From Pelagihabitans sp963760375 (GTDB lineage: Bacteria; Bacteroidota; Bacteroidia; Flavobacteriales; Flavobacteriaceae): a stretch of DNA of 64,000 bases. The translations under genes were made by a program, and so were the position numbers. Within the stretch, counting starts at the first letter, position 1. Every line of letters begins with the position of its first letter. The stretch is from NCBI GenBank assembly GCA_963760375.1, contig CAVXCS010000001.1:434001-498000 (forward strand), given 5' to 3'. The notes under the pieces are model-generated. The model made no database searches. It was not told where the DNA came from and worked only from the letters and a program-made list of their open reading frames with translations. This document shows, piece by piece, positions 32,219-41,128 of this stretch.

Positions 32219-34063
32219 TTATTTCAGTGTTTCTTTAATTTTGTTGTAAATTTCATCCACTCCAAATGGTCTTCCCTGAATTTTATTAAAACCGATAGCC
32301 GGAATTAAGTATTTATCTCTTATCAGTTTTATCAATTGCCCGTTATTAATTTCAGGCATTAATACTTTATCATAGCTATATAATATTTCGCCAAGATTTT
32401 TAGGAAATGGATGAATGTATCGAATATGCACATGTGCAACTTCAAGTCCCTCTTCATTTGCTTGAATCACTGCACTTTTTATAGAACCATAAGTACTACC
32501 CCAACCCAACACTAATAACTTACCTTTTGCAGGACCATTATCTAATTTTTGTGGCGGTATTAACTCAGCAATCTTATTTACTTTCGCTTCTCTTGTTTTA
32601 ACCATTAGTTCATGGTTTTTGGGGTCATAAGAAACGTTGCCGGTTTTATCTTCTTTTTCTAATCCTCCTATTCTATGCTCCAAGTCTTTGGTACCTGGTA
32701 TTGCCCATTCCCTTACTAAATTTTCATTCCGCTCATATGGCATAAAATCTTTTCCTTCTTTTTTCTTAGCATAGGAATAATTAATCGGTTTTAGATCTTC
32801 TGAATTGGGAAACTTCCATGGTTCAGCACCGTTTGCAATGTATCCATCTGAAAGAAAAAATACCGGTGTCATGTGCTCAATAGCAATTCGGCAAGCTTCG
32901 TAAGCAGTTTCAAAACAATCTGCGGGTGAAGAAGCAGAAACAATTGGTAAGGGTGCTTCCCCATTTCTACCATACATTGCTTGCAATAAATCTGCCTGTT
33001 CTGTTTTGGTTGGTAAGCCTGTTGATGGTCCTCCGCGCTGCACGTTAACAATAACCAGCGGCAATTCTAATATGGTTGCCAAGCCAATTGCTTCTCCTTT
33101 TAGAGCTATACCCGGACCAGAGCTGGCAGTTATACCTAAGCTACCGCCAAATGAAGCACCTATTGCAGAACATACTGCCGCAATTTCATCTTCTGCCTGA
33201 AATGTTTTAACATTATAATTTTTATGCTTAGCTAGCTCATGTAATATATCTGAAGCAGGAGTTATGGGATAGGAACCATAAAATAAATTTAACCCTGCTT
33301 TATGTGTTGCAGCTACTAAACCTATAGCAGTTGCCTGGTTTCCCATTATACTTCGGTATGTACCTGCTACCATTGGTGCAGGCTCTACAGAATAACGCGT
33401 AGTAAAGGTTTCAGTGGTATCTCCGTAATGATAACCTGCCTTTAATACATCAATATTTGCTTTTAAAATATCCGGCTTCTTTGCAAACTTAGATTCTAAA
33501 AAGTGAATACTGTGATCCAATTTCCGATCATACATCCAGTAAAGAAATCCCAGAACAAACATATTTTTACTTCTGTCAACTTCTTTAAATCCCATACCGG
33601 AATCTTTCAATATTTCCCTGGTCATTTTGGTAACATCCATTTCAATCAAATGATATTCAGAAAGAGAGTTATTTGTTAATGGGTTGTCTTCTTCTGCTAT
33701 TCCGGCTAATCGTAAATTTTTACTGTCGAATCCTGAAATATTTGCAATGATAATTCCACCTCTTTTTAAATAATCGAGGTTCGCTTTTAATGCAGCTGCA
33801 TTCATAACAACTAACACATCGCATGTATCACCTGCCGTGTATATATTTACACTTCCAAAATGTAATTGATAACCTGAAACTCCTGCCAGGGTTCCTATTG
33901 GTGCTCGTATTTCTGCCGGAAAATCAGGGAATGTGCTAATGTCGTTTCCAAATAAGGCAGAGGTATCGGTAAACTGTGAGCCGGTTAATTGCATTCCGTC
34001 TCCGGAATCACCTGCAAATTTGATAATTACCTCTTGTAATACCTCGGTTTTTTTGTTTTGCAT
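32219..34063 (-). CDS. korA: 2-oxoacid:ferredoxin oxidoreductase, alpha subunit (fused gamma-alpha)
   Basis: The 614-residue subunit (from the ATG at 34063) contains an N-terminal gamma domain (IKFAGDSGDGMQLTGSQF, then SGYQLHFGSVNIYTAGD) and from about residue 210 the alpha pyrimidine-binding domain (YGSYPITPASDILHELAKHK, QAEDEIAAVCSAIGASFGG, TASSGPGIALKGEAIGLA). A longer frame from a TTG at 34084 is possible, but a -7-like box overlaps it, so the ATG is preferred. It pairs with korB immediately downstream. The frame is intact, unlike genes further right. Confidence 0.95.
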   Translation of the reverse strand: MQNKKTEVLQEVIIKFAGDSGDGMQLTGSQFTDTSALFGNDISTFPDFPAEIRAPIGTLAGVSGYQLHFGSVNIYTAGDTCDVLVVMNAAALKANLDYLKRGGIIIANISGFDSKNLRLAGIAEEDNPLTNNSLSEYHLIEMDVTKMTREILKDSGMGFKEVDRSKNMFVLGFLYWMYDRKLDHSIHFLESKFAKKPDILKANIDVLKAGYHYGDTTETFTTRYSVEPAPMVAGTYRSIMGNQATAIGLVAATHKAGLNLFYGSYPITPASDILHELAKHKNYNVKTFQAEDEIAAVCSAIGASFGGSLGITASSGPGIALKGEAIGLATILELPLVIVNVQRGGPSTGLPTKTEQADLLQAMYGRNGEAPLPIVSASSPADCFETAYEACRIAIEHMTPVFFLSDGYIANGAEPWKFPNSEDLKPINYSYAKKKEGKDFMPYERNENLVREWAIPGTKDLEHRIGGLEKEDKTGNVSYDPKNHELMVKTREAKVNKIAELIPPQKLDNGPAKGKLLVLGWGSTYGSIKSAVIQANEEGLEVAHVHIRYIHPFPKNLGEILYSYDKVLMPEINNGQLIKLIRDKYLIPAIGFNKIQGRPFGVDEIYNKIKETLK

Positions 34064-34081
34064 AGTATTCTCTTCTTGAGC

Positions 34082-34089
34082 CAAAAGTA
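34082..34089 (-). promoter_or_regulatory. Candidate -7 box for korA-korB
   Basis: On the minus strand TACTTTTG matches TAnnTTTG and lies 18 bases upstream of the preferred korA ATG. No convincing -33 element was found. Confidence 0.45.
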
Positions 34090-34114
34090 CAAAATATACC
34101 TCTTGCCATGATTA

Positions 34115-34780
34115 CTATTTAAATTGAAATTGTAGATATTGAATTGGCTTTCCTAGCTTTCTGAACATTTTTTCATAAAAGGTTTCTATTAGCCATTCAT
34201 CTCTCATATCCTGTTCAGCATGTATATCTTGCGAAATGCAGGTTAAAGAACCTCGGCTATCCTGCTTCAGGGAGTTTAAAGAATAAGTAAAAAATTCAGC
34301 ACTATCTGTTTTTAAATGTATAATTCCATTTTGCCTCAATAAAAAATGATACTTCTCTAAAAATGAGGCATGAGTTAATCGCTTTTCTTCTCTCTTTTCT
34401 TTTATTTGAGGGTCGGGAAATGTAATCCAAATTTCACTTATTTCATTTTCAGCAAAAAAATATTCGATAAATTCTATTTGCGTTCTAAGAAATGCACTGT
34501 TATTTATATCTTCTTCGTGACCAATTTTAGCTCCATGCCATAACCGGTTGCCCTTAATATCTATGCCAATAAAATTTTTGAAAGGTGCTTTTTTAGCCAA
34601 GTCAATAGTGTACTCACCTTTACCGCAACCAAGTTCAAGTACAATTGGATTATTATTTTTAAAAATATCATTTGCCCATTTGCCTTTAAATTCAAAATTT
34701 TGATTCATATATTTCAGTTCAGGCTGAAATACACGATTAAAAGTGCCTAGTTCTGCAAATTTTCTAAGTTTTTGTTTCAC
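34115..34780 (-). CDS. trmB: tRNA (guanine-N7-)-methyltransferase
   Basis: A SAM-dependent enzyme that methylates G46 in the tRNA variable loop. From a GTG at 34780 it has 221 residues and begins VKQKLRKFAELGTFNRVFQP, which matches the usual Bacteroidota TrmB N terminus better than the first ATG far upstream (34822) or the inner Met of MNQNFEFKG. The SAM motif LELGCGKGEYTIDLA and the family motif ITFPDPQIKEKREEKRLTH are present. It faces away from the glycosyltransferase gene on the other strand. The start choice is the only uncertain part. Confidence 0.93.
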   Translation of the reverse strand: MKQKLRKFAELGTFNRVFQPELKYMNQNFEFKGKWANDIFKNNNPIVLELGCGKGEYTIDLAKKAPFKNFIGIDIKGNRLWHGAKIGHEEDINNSAFLRTQIEFIEYFFAENEISEIWITFPDPQIKEKREEKRLTHASFLEKYHFLLRQNGIIHLKTDSAEFFTYSLNSLKQDSRGSLTCISQDIHAEQDMRDEWLIETFYEKMFRKLGKPIQYLQFQFK

Positions 34781-34847
34781 GTTAATAAGTAGGTATAAAC
34801 AATTAATAAATATTATTTGCAAATAAATGGTTTCTAATGCTATTTTC

Positions 34848-34855
34848 TAACTTTG
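34848..34855 (+). promoter_or_regulatory. Candidate -7 box for the MurG-like glycosyltransferase
   Basis: TAACTTTG matches TAnnTTTG exactly, 24 bases before the TTG start at 34880. No -33 TTG at the ideal distance. Confidence 0.4.
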
Positions 34856-34879
34856 ATAAATAGAATTTTTCAAATATAA

Positions 34880-35965
34880 TTGAGCAATCAAAAGAAAATT
34901 TTAATTACCGCCCTAAACTGGGGTCTTGGTCATGCTACACGTTGTGTACCATTAATTAATTATTTATTGGCTAATAACATAGATGTTTATTTAGCCAGTG
35001 ATGGTAAATCCTATAGTTATTTAAAGTCTGAATTCCCAAATATCACATTATTTGTATTACCGAGCTATGATGTGCAATATCATGCAAATCAAAAAACATG
35101 GCTTCAACTTGCCAAACAACTGCCACATTTTAAAAAAACAATTAAAGCAGAACAAATAGAAATAAGTAAATTGGTTAAACAACATAAATTTGATGTTATC
35201 ATTTCTGATAACCGTTATGGTTGTTTTCATCACTCAACTAGAAATATTTTACTTACTCACCAATTAAATATTCAGATTCCGGGTGCCTTATGGTGGACAT
35301 CTGTTTTGGTACAGAAAAAACTAAACAGCTACATCAATAATTTTGATGAATGCTGGATTCCCGATTTACCTAATGCACAAAATAGTTTATCAGGTAATTT
35401 ATCGCACCCTGCAAAACTAGAAATACCGGTTCATTACATAGGTTGGCTATCCAGATTTAGCGATGTTAAAAAAAGTAACACTGCTTTTGATCATGATATA
35501 CTTGCAATTGTATCGGGTCCGGAACCGCAAAAAACTATTTTAAAAGAACTGATTATTAAGCAGGCAATTAATCTCAGTAAAAAAACCCTAATCATTTCAG
35601 GAGACCCGGATGAATCATTTTCTGATGAAAGTGGAAATGTTAAAATGGTATCGCATTTATCATCTGCTGATTTTGCTGCTGCAATTAGCAAAGCAGATGT
35701 AGTAATAAGCAGACCGGGCTATTCTACTTTAATGGATTTAAGTTGCTTTGGTAAAAAAGTAATTTTCACACCAACTCCGGGCCAAACCGAACAAGAATAT
35801 TTAGCGGAAAGAATTGGAAAACCAAATTCGGCTTATGTAATTAATCAAAGACAGCTAAGCATTGCAGATGCTTTACATAATTTAAGTAAATACGAAGGAG
35901 TGCCTGCTATTGACCACCATACAGATTACAGACAATATATTGACAAAATCATTGAAGCAAAATAG
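34880..35965 (+). CDS. MurG-like (GT28-type) glycosyltransferase-family protein
   Basis: The 361-residue protein has a two-domain GT-B architecture. The N-terminal domain starts KKILITALNWGLGHATRCVP, where the glycine-rich loop binds the acceptor, and the C-terminal domain carries the donor-binding region (ISKADVVISRPGYSTLMDLS followed by FTPTPGQTEQEYLAERIG). It resembles the uncharacterised glycosyltransferases of Bacteroidota annotated as UDP-GlcNAc:LPS transferase-like. Donor and acceptor are unknown. No membrane segment or signal peptide was seen. The start is TTG and no ATG offers an alternative without losing the glycine-rich loop. It lies 15 bases before the promoter region of the T9SS cargo gene. 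Confidence 0.8.
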   Translation: MSNQKKILITALNWGLGHATRCVPLINYLLANNIDVYLASDGKSYSYLKSEFPNITLFVLPSYDVQYHANQKTWLQLAKQLPHFKKTIKAEQIEISKLVKQHKFDVIISDNRYGCFHHSTRNILLTHQLNIQIPGALWWTSVLVQKKLNSYINNFDECWIPDLPNAQNSLSGNLSHPAKLEIPVHYIGWLSRFSDVKKSNTAFDHDILAIVSGPEPQKTILKELIIKQAINLSKKTLIISGDPDESFSDESGNVKMVSHLSSADFAAAISKADVVISRPGYSTLMDLSCFGKKVIFTPTPGQTEQEYLAERIGKPNSAYVINQRQLSIADALHNLSKYEGVPAIDHHTDYRQYIDKIIEAK

Positions 35966-35983
35966 TTTTTTGTTTTAGATTTG
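35952..35983 (+). promoter_or_regulatory. Bacteroidota-type promoter of the T9SS cargo gene
   Basis: TTG (35952-35954), a 21-base spacer and TAGATTTG (35976-35983) fit the -33/-7 consensus of this phylum. The -33 element lies inside the end of the glycosyltransferase gene. The cargo-gene ATG is 27 bases downstream. Confidence 0.65.
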
Positions 35984-36010
35984 CATTTAAAATTCTTAAA
36001 ATTAAATAAT

Positions 36011-37306
36011 ATGAAATTTTTAAAATTACTTTGCCTTGTATCTTTAATATTATCACAAGTTACTGCACAAAATTACATTCACCAGGTAGTTGTATTAAAT
36101 GAAGGCAGATATGATTACAATCAAAACACGCAAATAGTTCCGGTTACTATTGGAACTATAAATGCTTCTACTTTTAATTATACCCCTTTTGATACTATTC
36201 AAAACGCACGTTTTGCAAGCGATGTGGTTATAGGCAACCAATTCATCTATGCTTCTGCAGACAGTTTCTTAATTCAGTATGACAAAAATACGCTTCAGCT
36301 AATTAACAGCATCATAGTACCGGGCATTCGTAAAATTGCACTATGGAATAATCAGGTACTTGTTACAAAAGGAGAATATTTAAAAACATTTAGCAACTAC
36401 CTTGAAGTATATGATGCAAGTACATTGAGTTTTGTTTATGGCATAAGCTCTGCTCCCGGTGCTGAATATAGTAGTGAAGGCATTGTAATTAGCAATAACA
36501 AAGCATATATAGCAGTAGGTAATGGTTTTGTTTGGGGCAATGAAAAGGATATCATTCGGAAAATAGACTTAAATTCTCAATCTTTTGTAAGCGAAGTAAA
36601 TTTAGGAAGCAACGCAACTAACCCTGAGAACATCCTGTTATTGAATAATAAAATTTACACCTTGAACAATCAAGACTACAGTACAGCCAGCATTAGTGAA
36701 TATGATTTAATAAGTGGTACTATTTCAACAACAGACTTATTAACTCCAACCGGCTGCTCAGCATCTGCAATGGCAAGTAATTTTATTTATTATCAAGTGG
36801 CGGGAGATAATGCGGTTCAGCGTTTTAGCACTTCAACATTAAATACTTTTGATACGCTATCTATTAATAAAAATTTATACGGTATTACCTATGATGATAT
36901 TAACCAATTTATTTATGCAGGCAATACAGACTTTACCAGTTATGGTAAAATTTATAAAATGAATTTAACCGGTTCTATCATAGATTCTGTTAATGTGAGC
37001 TTGTCTCCGGGTAATATAGCATTGGATGTAAGAGTTGGTTCAGGAATTAATAATGCAGAAAACATCATTCCGGTTAATGCCTATCCAAATCCAACAAGTG
37101 ATTTTGTAATGGTTGATTTACGTGGTATTAGTTCTAACGATATCCTTATTCAATTAATGGATGGTGCAGGGAAATTAATCTTAGCAGATTATAAATTAGA
37201 AAAGAACAAGCTAATAATAAGCACTAAAAACTTAGCTACCTCTACTTACTTTCTTTTAATTGAAAATAATAAGCAGAAGTATAAAGGTTCTTTTATAAAG
37301 TATTAA
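36011..37306 (+). CDS. Secreted beta-propeller-like protein with type A T9SS sorting domain
   Basis: The 431-residue product opens with a signal peptide (KFLKLLCLVSLILSQVTAQ). The middle consists of repeated short strands with phrases such as FASDVVIGNQFIYASAD, VSEVNLGSNATNPENILLLN and INQFIYAGNTDF, the style of YncE/DUF5074-type beta-propeller proteins. The last ~80 residues form a T9SS type A sorting domain: VNAYPNPTSDFVMVDL, a central beta sandwich, and a C-terminal YKGSFIKY. It should be exported by Sec, then moved across the outer membrane by the T9SS and anchored or released after PorU cleavage. An ATG 10 codons into the longest frame is used because it directly precedes the signal peptide. 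Ligand unknown. Confidence 0.85.
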   Translation: MKFLKLLCLVSLILSQVTAQNYIHQVVVLNEGRYDYNQNTQIVPVTIGTINASTFNYTPFDTIQNARFASDVVIGNQFIYASADSFLIQYDKNTLQLINSIIVPGIRKIALWNNQVLVTKGEYLKTFSNYLEVYDASTLSFVYGISSAPGAEYSSEGIVISNNKAYIAVGNGFVWGNEKDIIRKIDLNSQSFVSEVNLGSNATNPENILLLNNKIYTLNNQDYSTASISEYDLISGTISTTDLLTPTGCSASAMASNFIYYQVAGDNAVQRFSTSTLNTFDTLSINKNLYGITYDDINQFIYAGNTDFTSYGKIYKMNLTGSIIDSVNVSLSPGNIALDVRVGSGINNAENIIPVNAYPNPTSDFVMVDLRGISSNDILIQLMDGAGKLILADYKLEKNKLIISTKNLATSTYFLLIENNKQKYKGSFIKY

Positions 37307-37312
37307 TAAAAA

Positions 37313-37335
37313 AGCCCTGCTAGGATAACAGGGCT
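37313..37335 (-). terminator. Distal terminator hairpin, mainly for the leftward gene
   Basis: The AGCCCTG / CAGGGCT stem with a 9-base loop has a run of six T residues only on the minus-strand side. It sits 7 bases after the rightward cargo gene and would act as a backup terminator for the leftward GGEI-family gene. Confidence 0.7.
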
Positions 37336-37440
37336 CCCCAATTTGGAATTATTAAAATGCGCTGACGAAAAATTAGCTTAATACCTTTCGCCATCACTTA
37401 TATAGATGCAATTAATTATTAAACCGTTGCATGAAGACAT

Positions 37441-37475
37441 AAAAAAAGCCCGGCATATTGCAGGGCTTTTTCTTT
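37441..37475. terminator. Bidirectional terminator between convergent secreted-protein genes
   Basis: Stem AAAAAGCCC-GC / GC-GGGCTTTTT with one mismatch, flanked by A and T runs, so it can work in both directions. It lies 18 bases beyond the stop of the leftward gene starting at 38893, and also ends transcripts of the rightward cargo gene. Confidence 0.85.
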
Positions 37476-37492
37476 TAGTATAGTATTTCTAA

Positions 37493-38893
37493 TTATCTGT
37501 TATTCGAAACAATTACCTTTTTCGTAGTAAGTGTTTTTCCATTTTCAACTAATGTTATAAAGTACTCGCCATCCGCAACATCTAAATTCAATGTTTCTAA
37601 ATGACTACCTGCCGTGTATTTCTTATCAGCAAACTCAGCAACTTTTGTTCCTAATACTGTATACAATGTAATTGTAATGTTTGCATCTCGCTCTAAATTA
37701 ATTGGAACCATAACCAAGTTTGTAGCAGGGTTTGGATAAACATCTCCAATATCAGAACTGCTATCATCATCAATTCCGGTAAAATTACCAACTGAGAATA
37801 AAACTGTTTCGTCCATTGAGAATATGTGGTCTCTTGTTCTAAAGACAACTATGTAAGGATTCGTTCTTGCATGGCTAGGTAATGGAGTCCAGTCCATAGT
37901 ACCTAATGTTTTAGTACCTGAAATAATTTGCGTACTAAATGTAGCTGCATTATTTGCAAGCAAAAATGGTTCGCCATAAGCAAAGAATTCTATCTGGTCA
38001 TTTTGTGCATCCTCAGCTAATAAAGAAACTGTAAATGGTGCATTAACAGAAACGTTTGCAACTAAATGCCCGTTTGCATTTGTTGGAAACACACTCAAAT
38101 TCATAATTCTTGGTGTTGTATTCGTATCAGGAATAACAATCATTTGATAATCTCTTCTTATCTCACCAATTTTAACACCGGCTCTAAATTCTTCAATTCG
38201 TATAGAAGCAACAAAGTTTCCAATCATATCAGGAGTCCAATCAATTTGACCTGAAATAGGGTCAAGTGTAAAAGGCCCGGCAGTATCAGAAGGAGCAGTA
38301 TAGCCTACAGCATATAAGCCAATATTTGTTAATGGAGTATCTAAAGACCAAGCCAATGAATCACCATCTACATCAAATGGCAAAGAGTTGTACTGCCAAG
38401 GTTGATTTTGTGGTAAATAAGTAACAGGAGGAGCTAAAAACACCGGAGATGAATTTGTTGTTCCTGCACCAAAGTGAGTAATGGTTGCATTTAACGACAT
38501 GCTTTCTGCAAGAGGCGAGCTTAAATTAGTAATAGCACCGTTTCTGCAACAGTTCAACCACTCTACTCTGTATTCACCTGCACCGGGAAGAGTAACTGTA
38601 TCGGTAAAAGAATAAACTTCTACGCCATAAGGAACACCAGGCAATAACATACCCGAAATAGAATCTTGCGGTACTGATACTGTCATGATTAATGAATCAT
38701 TCATATCATAAACATCAAAATTTGCAACACCTGCAAACGGAATACCCAATGTATCACGATAAGCAGTTAAGTGTAAAACAAAATCATCGCCACCAATGTG
38801 TGCAACAACTATTTCTCCACCCATTAAGTGAGTAGCTTTTGTATTAGGTACCAAAAAAAGTCCTAAAGCAAGGATTAGTAATATTCTTTTCAT
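37493..38893 (-). CDS. Secreted HLMGGEI-family protein with T9SS sorting domain, paralog 1
   Basis: The 466-residue protein has a signal peptide ending at NTKA, followed immediately by THLMGGEIVVAHIGG. This N-terminal module (about residues 22-170, with cysteine pair WLNCCRNGAI) is shared with the two neighbouring genes and with many large gliding-type Bacteroidota proteins. Two Ig/cadherin-like modules follow, each with a DGDSLAWSL- or WTPDMIGNF-type motif (the latter typical of putative-Ig repeats). A type A T9SS sorting domain closes it (DVYPNPATNLVMVPINLERD, TKKVIVSNNR). Predicted cell-surface or secreted. Its function is unknown, and adhesion is a guess. The frame is intact. Confidence 0.85.
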   Translation of the reverse strand: MKRILLILALGLFLVPNTKATHLMGGEIVVAHIGGDDFVLHLTAYRDTLGIPFAGVANFDVYDMNDSLIMTVSVPQDSISGMLLPGVPYGVEVYSFTDTVTLPGAGEYRVEWLNCCRNGAITNLSSPLAESMSLNATITHFGAGTTNSSPVFLAPPVTYLPQNQPWQYNSLPFDVDGDSLAWSLDTPLTNIGLYAVGYTAPSDTAGPFTLDPISGQIDWTPDMIGNFVASIRIEEFRAGVKIGEIRRDYQMIVIPDTNTTPRIMNLSVFPTNANGHLVANVSVNAPFTVSLLAEDAQNDQIEFFAYGEPFLLANNAATFSTQIISGTKTLGTMDWTPLPSHARTNPYIVVFRTRDHIFSMDETVLFSVGNFTGIDDDSSSDIGDVYPNPATNLVMVPINLERDANITITLYTVLGTKVAEFADKKYTAGSHLETLNLDVADGEYFITLVENGKTLTTKKVIVSNNR

Positions 38894-38991
38894 GTTAAAT
38901 AGTTTTTAGTTAAAAATGGATTTTTAAATTTAAGAATTTCTCCTTAACAATATGAAATTTTAATATGCTATAAATCAACTACTTATAAATA

Positions 38992-40440
38992 TTATTGAAT
39001 TGTAAATTTCTGACTACTCCTTAATTTACCGTCAACAGATATTCGAATAAAATAAATTCCGGAAGGAAATTCCACGCTAAACTTCTCTACATGTTGCCCG
39101 TTTGCATATTGTTTCACCACATCGTCTGAAACTTTATTACCTAAAATATCAAACATCTCAAAATGCACATCCGCTTTTGATTCTAACTCAAAAGGAACAA
39201 ACAAAAAACTTTGCGTTGGATTTGGGTATGAAGAACCAACTATATTTTCCGCTTCATTTTGAACAGATGTAAAATTGCCAACTTCAATTAACAGCGTTTC
39301 ATCCGAATAAAAAGAACCACTTTTTACTCTAAAGGTAACTATGTAGGGGTTACTTCGAATTTGAGCAGAAGAGGGAGTCCAGGAAAAATATCCGGAAATT
39401 ACATCTACTGAAGTTTGAGCAGAACTAAATAATGAGGGATTAGTTGCTGAAAGATAGGGTTCACCAAAACTCTTCATCGAGTTATTACTTAGATTTGCAT
39501 TATTTGCAACAACTATTACATTGAATGGCACACCGGCACTTAATGACATCTTATAATTTCCATTGCTACTAACCGGAAATAAAGAACCCATATTGGCAAT
39601 TTTTGCAACTGTAAATCCAAGAGGAACAACTATAAAACTTAAATCTCTTTGCACCTCACCTATTTTTACTCCACCCCTGTACTCTTCAACTAAAACCCCA
39701 GCAATGTAAGCACCTAAAGTATTTGGCTTCCAGGTTATTTGTCCTCCAAATGGGTCAATACTAAATATGTTTGATGCATTGGAAGTTGGAAGTACCCATG
39801 CGGAAGTTTGCATAACAGCACTTTGATTGGGCGCAACTATACTCCATACCAGAGAATCACCATCTGCATCAAAAGGCAATTGATTAAATTGCCAGTTAGA
39901 ATCAACCGGCACATAACTAACCACCGGAGTTAAAAATTCTGGTGTAGAATTTACGGTACCTGCAACCGGTACTGTTAAATAAGTATGAATATAAAAGGAA
40001 TTGTTAGAGGGAGTATTAATATTTAGAATAGATGGGTTTCGGCAACACGTATTCCAACTCAGCTTATTAATTGAACCGAACATAAAACTTACCGTATCTG
40101 AAGTATAGTAATATGTTTCCATACCTGTAACTAAAGATCCACTAGCATCCAAAAGACTATCTAAAGTTATACTGTCAAGTGGAACTGCAATTGTTGTTGA
40201 AATTCCTGATAGTGTATCCACAGATTGTATGCCAAGCGTTTGTCCCAATGAAATCCCATTCATATCAACACGAATAGCTGCACTAACTATATATAGATTT
40301 GCTCCTATATTGCGTGCCGTTATTTCGCCACCCATTATATGTGATGCGTTTGCACTTTTTGGTATAAAAGAAGGCGAAATAGTTAAAACAAATATTAATA
40401 AAGAAAATAGAAACTTTGAAAAATGTCGAGGTTGAATCAT
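38992..40440 (-). CDS. Secreted HIMGGEI-family protein with T9SS sorting domain, paralog 2
   Basis: The 482-residue paralog of the previous gene shares the same layout. A signal peptide is followed by SHIMGGEITARNIG, the cysteine pair in WNTCCRNPSI, a PFDADGDSLVWSI module, WKPNTLGAYIAGV, and a second module with FSWTPSSAQIRSNPYIVTFR. The sorting domain is GSSYPNPTQSFLFVPFELES to SQKFTIQ. It lies 98 bases upstream of paralog 1 on the same strand. No terminator was noted between them, so co-transcription is possible. Sequence divergence between paralogs is considerable, so the duplication is old. Function unknown. Confidence 0.85.
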   Translation of the reverse strand: MIQPRHFSKFLFSLLIFVLTISPSFIPKSANASHIMGGEITARNIGANLYIVSAAIRVDMNGISLGQTLGIQSVDTLSGISTTIAVPLDSITLDSLLDASGSLVTGMETYYYTSDTVSFMFGSINKLSWNTCCRNPSILNINTPSNNSFYIHTYLTVPVAGTVNSTPEFLTPVVSYVPVDSNWQFNQLPFDADGDSLVWSIVAPNQSAVMQTSAWVLPTSNASNIFSIDPFGGQITWKPNTLGAYIAGVLVEEYRGGVKIGEVQRDLSFIVVPLGFTVAKIANMGSLFPVSSNGNYKMSLSAGVPFNVIVVANNANLSNNSMKSFGEPYLSATNPSLFSSAQTSVDVISGYFSWTPSSAQIRSNPYIVTFRVKSGSFYSDETLLIEVGNFTSVQNEAENIVGSSYPNPTQSFLFVPFELESKADVHFEMFDILGNKVSDDVVKQYANGQHVEKFSVEFPSGIYFIRISVDGKLRSSQKFTIQ

Positions 40441-40541
40441 GGTTTATAGTTTTAGTTTGATAGTATATAGATGCTAAAAAGCCCTATAATGGTTGCATTA
40501 AAGCTAGAAATAATTATTAACAAAATGATTTTTTTAAATAT

Positions 40542-40568
40542 AGATACCTGAAATTCAGGTAAGTATCT
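40542..40568 (-). terminator. Weak hairpin after the lipoprotein gene
   Basis: TACCTGAA / TTCAGGTA form an 8-bp palindromic stem with a one-base loop, followed at some distance by a T-rich stretch on the minus strand. It lies 4 bases beyond the lipoprotein stop codon. The loop is too short for an ideal hairpin. Confidence 0.35.
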
Positions 40569-40571
40569 AAA

Positions 40572-41082
40572 TTATTGCGTATTTATCACAATCTCTGAAG
40601 TAGTTACCGTGTTACTATGATTCAACGCACGGTCTACTATATATATCTCATAACGTATGGTATCATTTACCGCACCCGGTTTTAATTGCACATTCATATC
40701 TATTTCTCCTTCAATGGCTTTGTTTTTTCCTTCGGGAGTTAAATTTGGGATACGCGCAGTAATTGGAATGGCTAAATTGATTTCAACAAACACACCATTT
40801 TGTTTTTCAAAATAGGCAGCAAAAAAATTACTCGAGTAAGGCAATGTATCAAAAGGCGGAAATGTATCAGATTGTTTTAAACCTAAATCCCCATCACCAT
40901 CTGTAAATGAAATGGTAACTATAGATATGGTGTCTTTTCCATTCTGCCCTTTTACCTTTACCAATATCTTCAAACTTGATGATTGGTTCATCCGGATAAT
41001 TTTTATCGGGCTTACACGAATAATTGCTTGCTATAAAAGCAAACAGAAGGGCAAACAAAAAATATTTTATAAATGAATTCAT
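40572..41082 (-). CDS. Bacteroidota lipoprotein, broken by one frameshift
   Basis: The first part (from the ATG at 41082) reads MNSFIKYFLFALLFAFIASN followed by YSCKPDKNYPDEPIIKFE, a signal peptide with a likely lipidated cysteine. A frame change between about 40960 and 40990 leads to VKVKGQNGKDTISIVTISF, FTDGDGDLGLKQSDTF and a C-terminal beta-rich domain ending TTSEIVINTQ. The C-x-P-x-x-YP-x-x-P-I-I start and DGDGDLGL motif belong to a family common in Bacteroidota, usually of unknown function. Combined length is about 170 residues. The site is probably a sequence error. It lies between paralogs 2 and 3 of the GGEI family. Confidence 0.8.
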
Positions 41083-41099
41083 TCTTATTATCTTAATGT

Positions 41100-41107
41100 C
41101 AAAGATA
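41100..41107 (-). promoter_or_regulatory. Candidate -7 box for the lipoprotein gene
   Basis: On the minus strand TATCTTTG exactly matches TAnnTTTG, 17 bases before the ATG at 41082. No clear -33 TTG. Confidence 0.5.
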
Positions 41108-41128
41108 GGGCTTTATTGTGTTTCTAAA

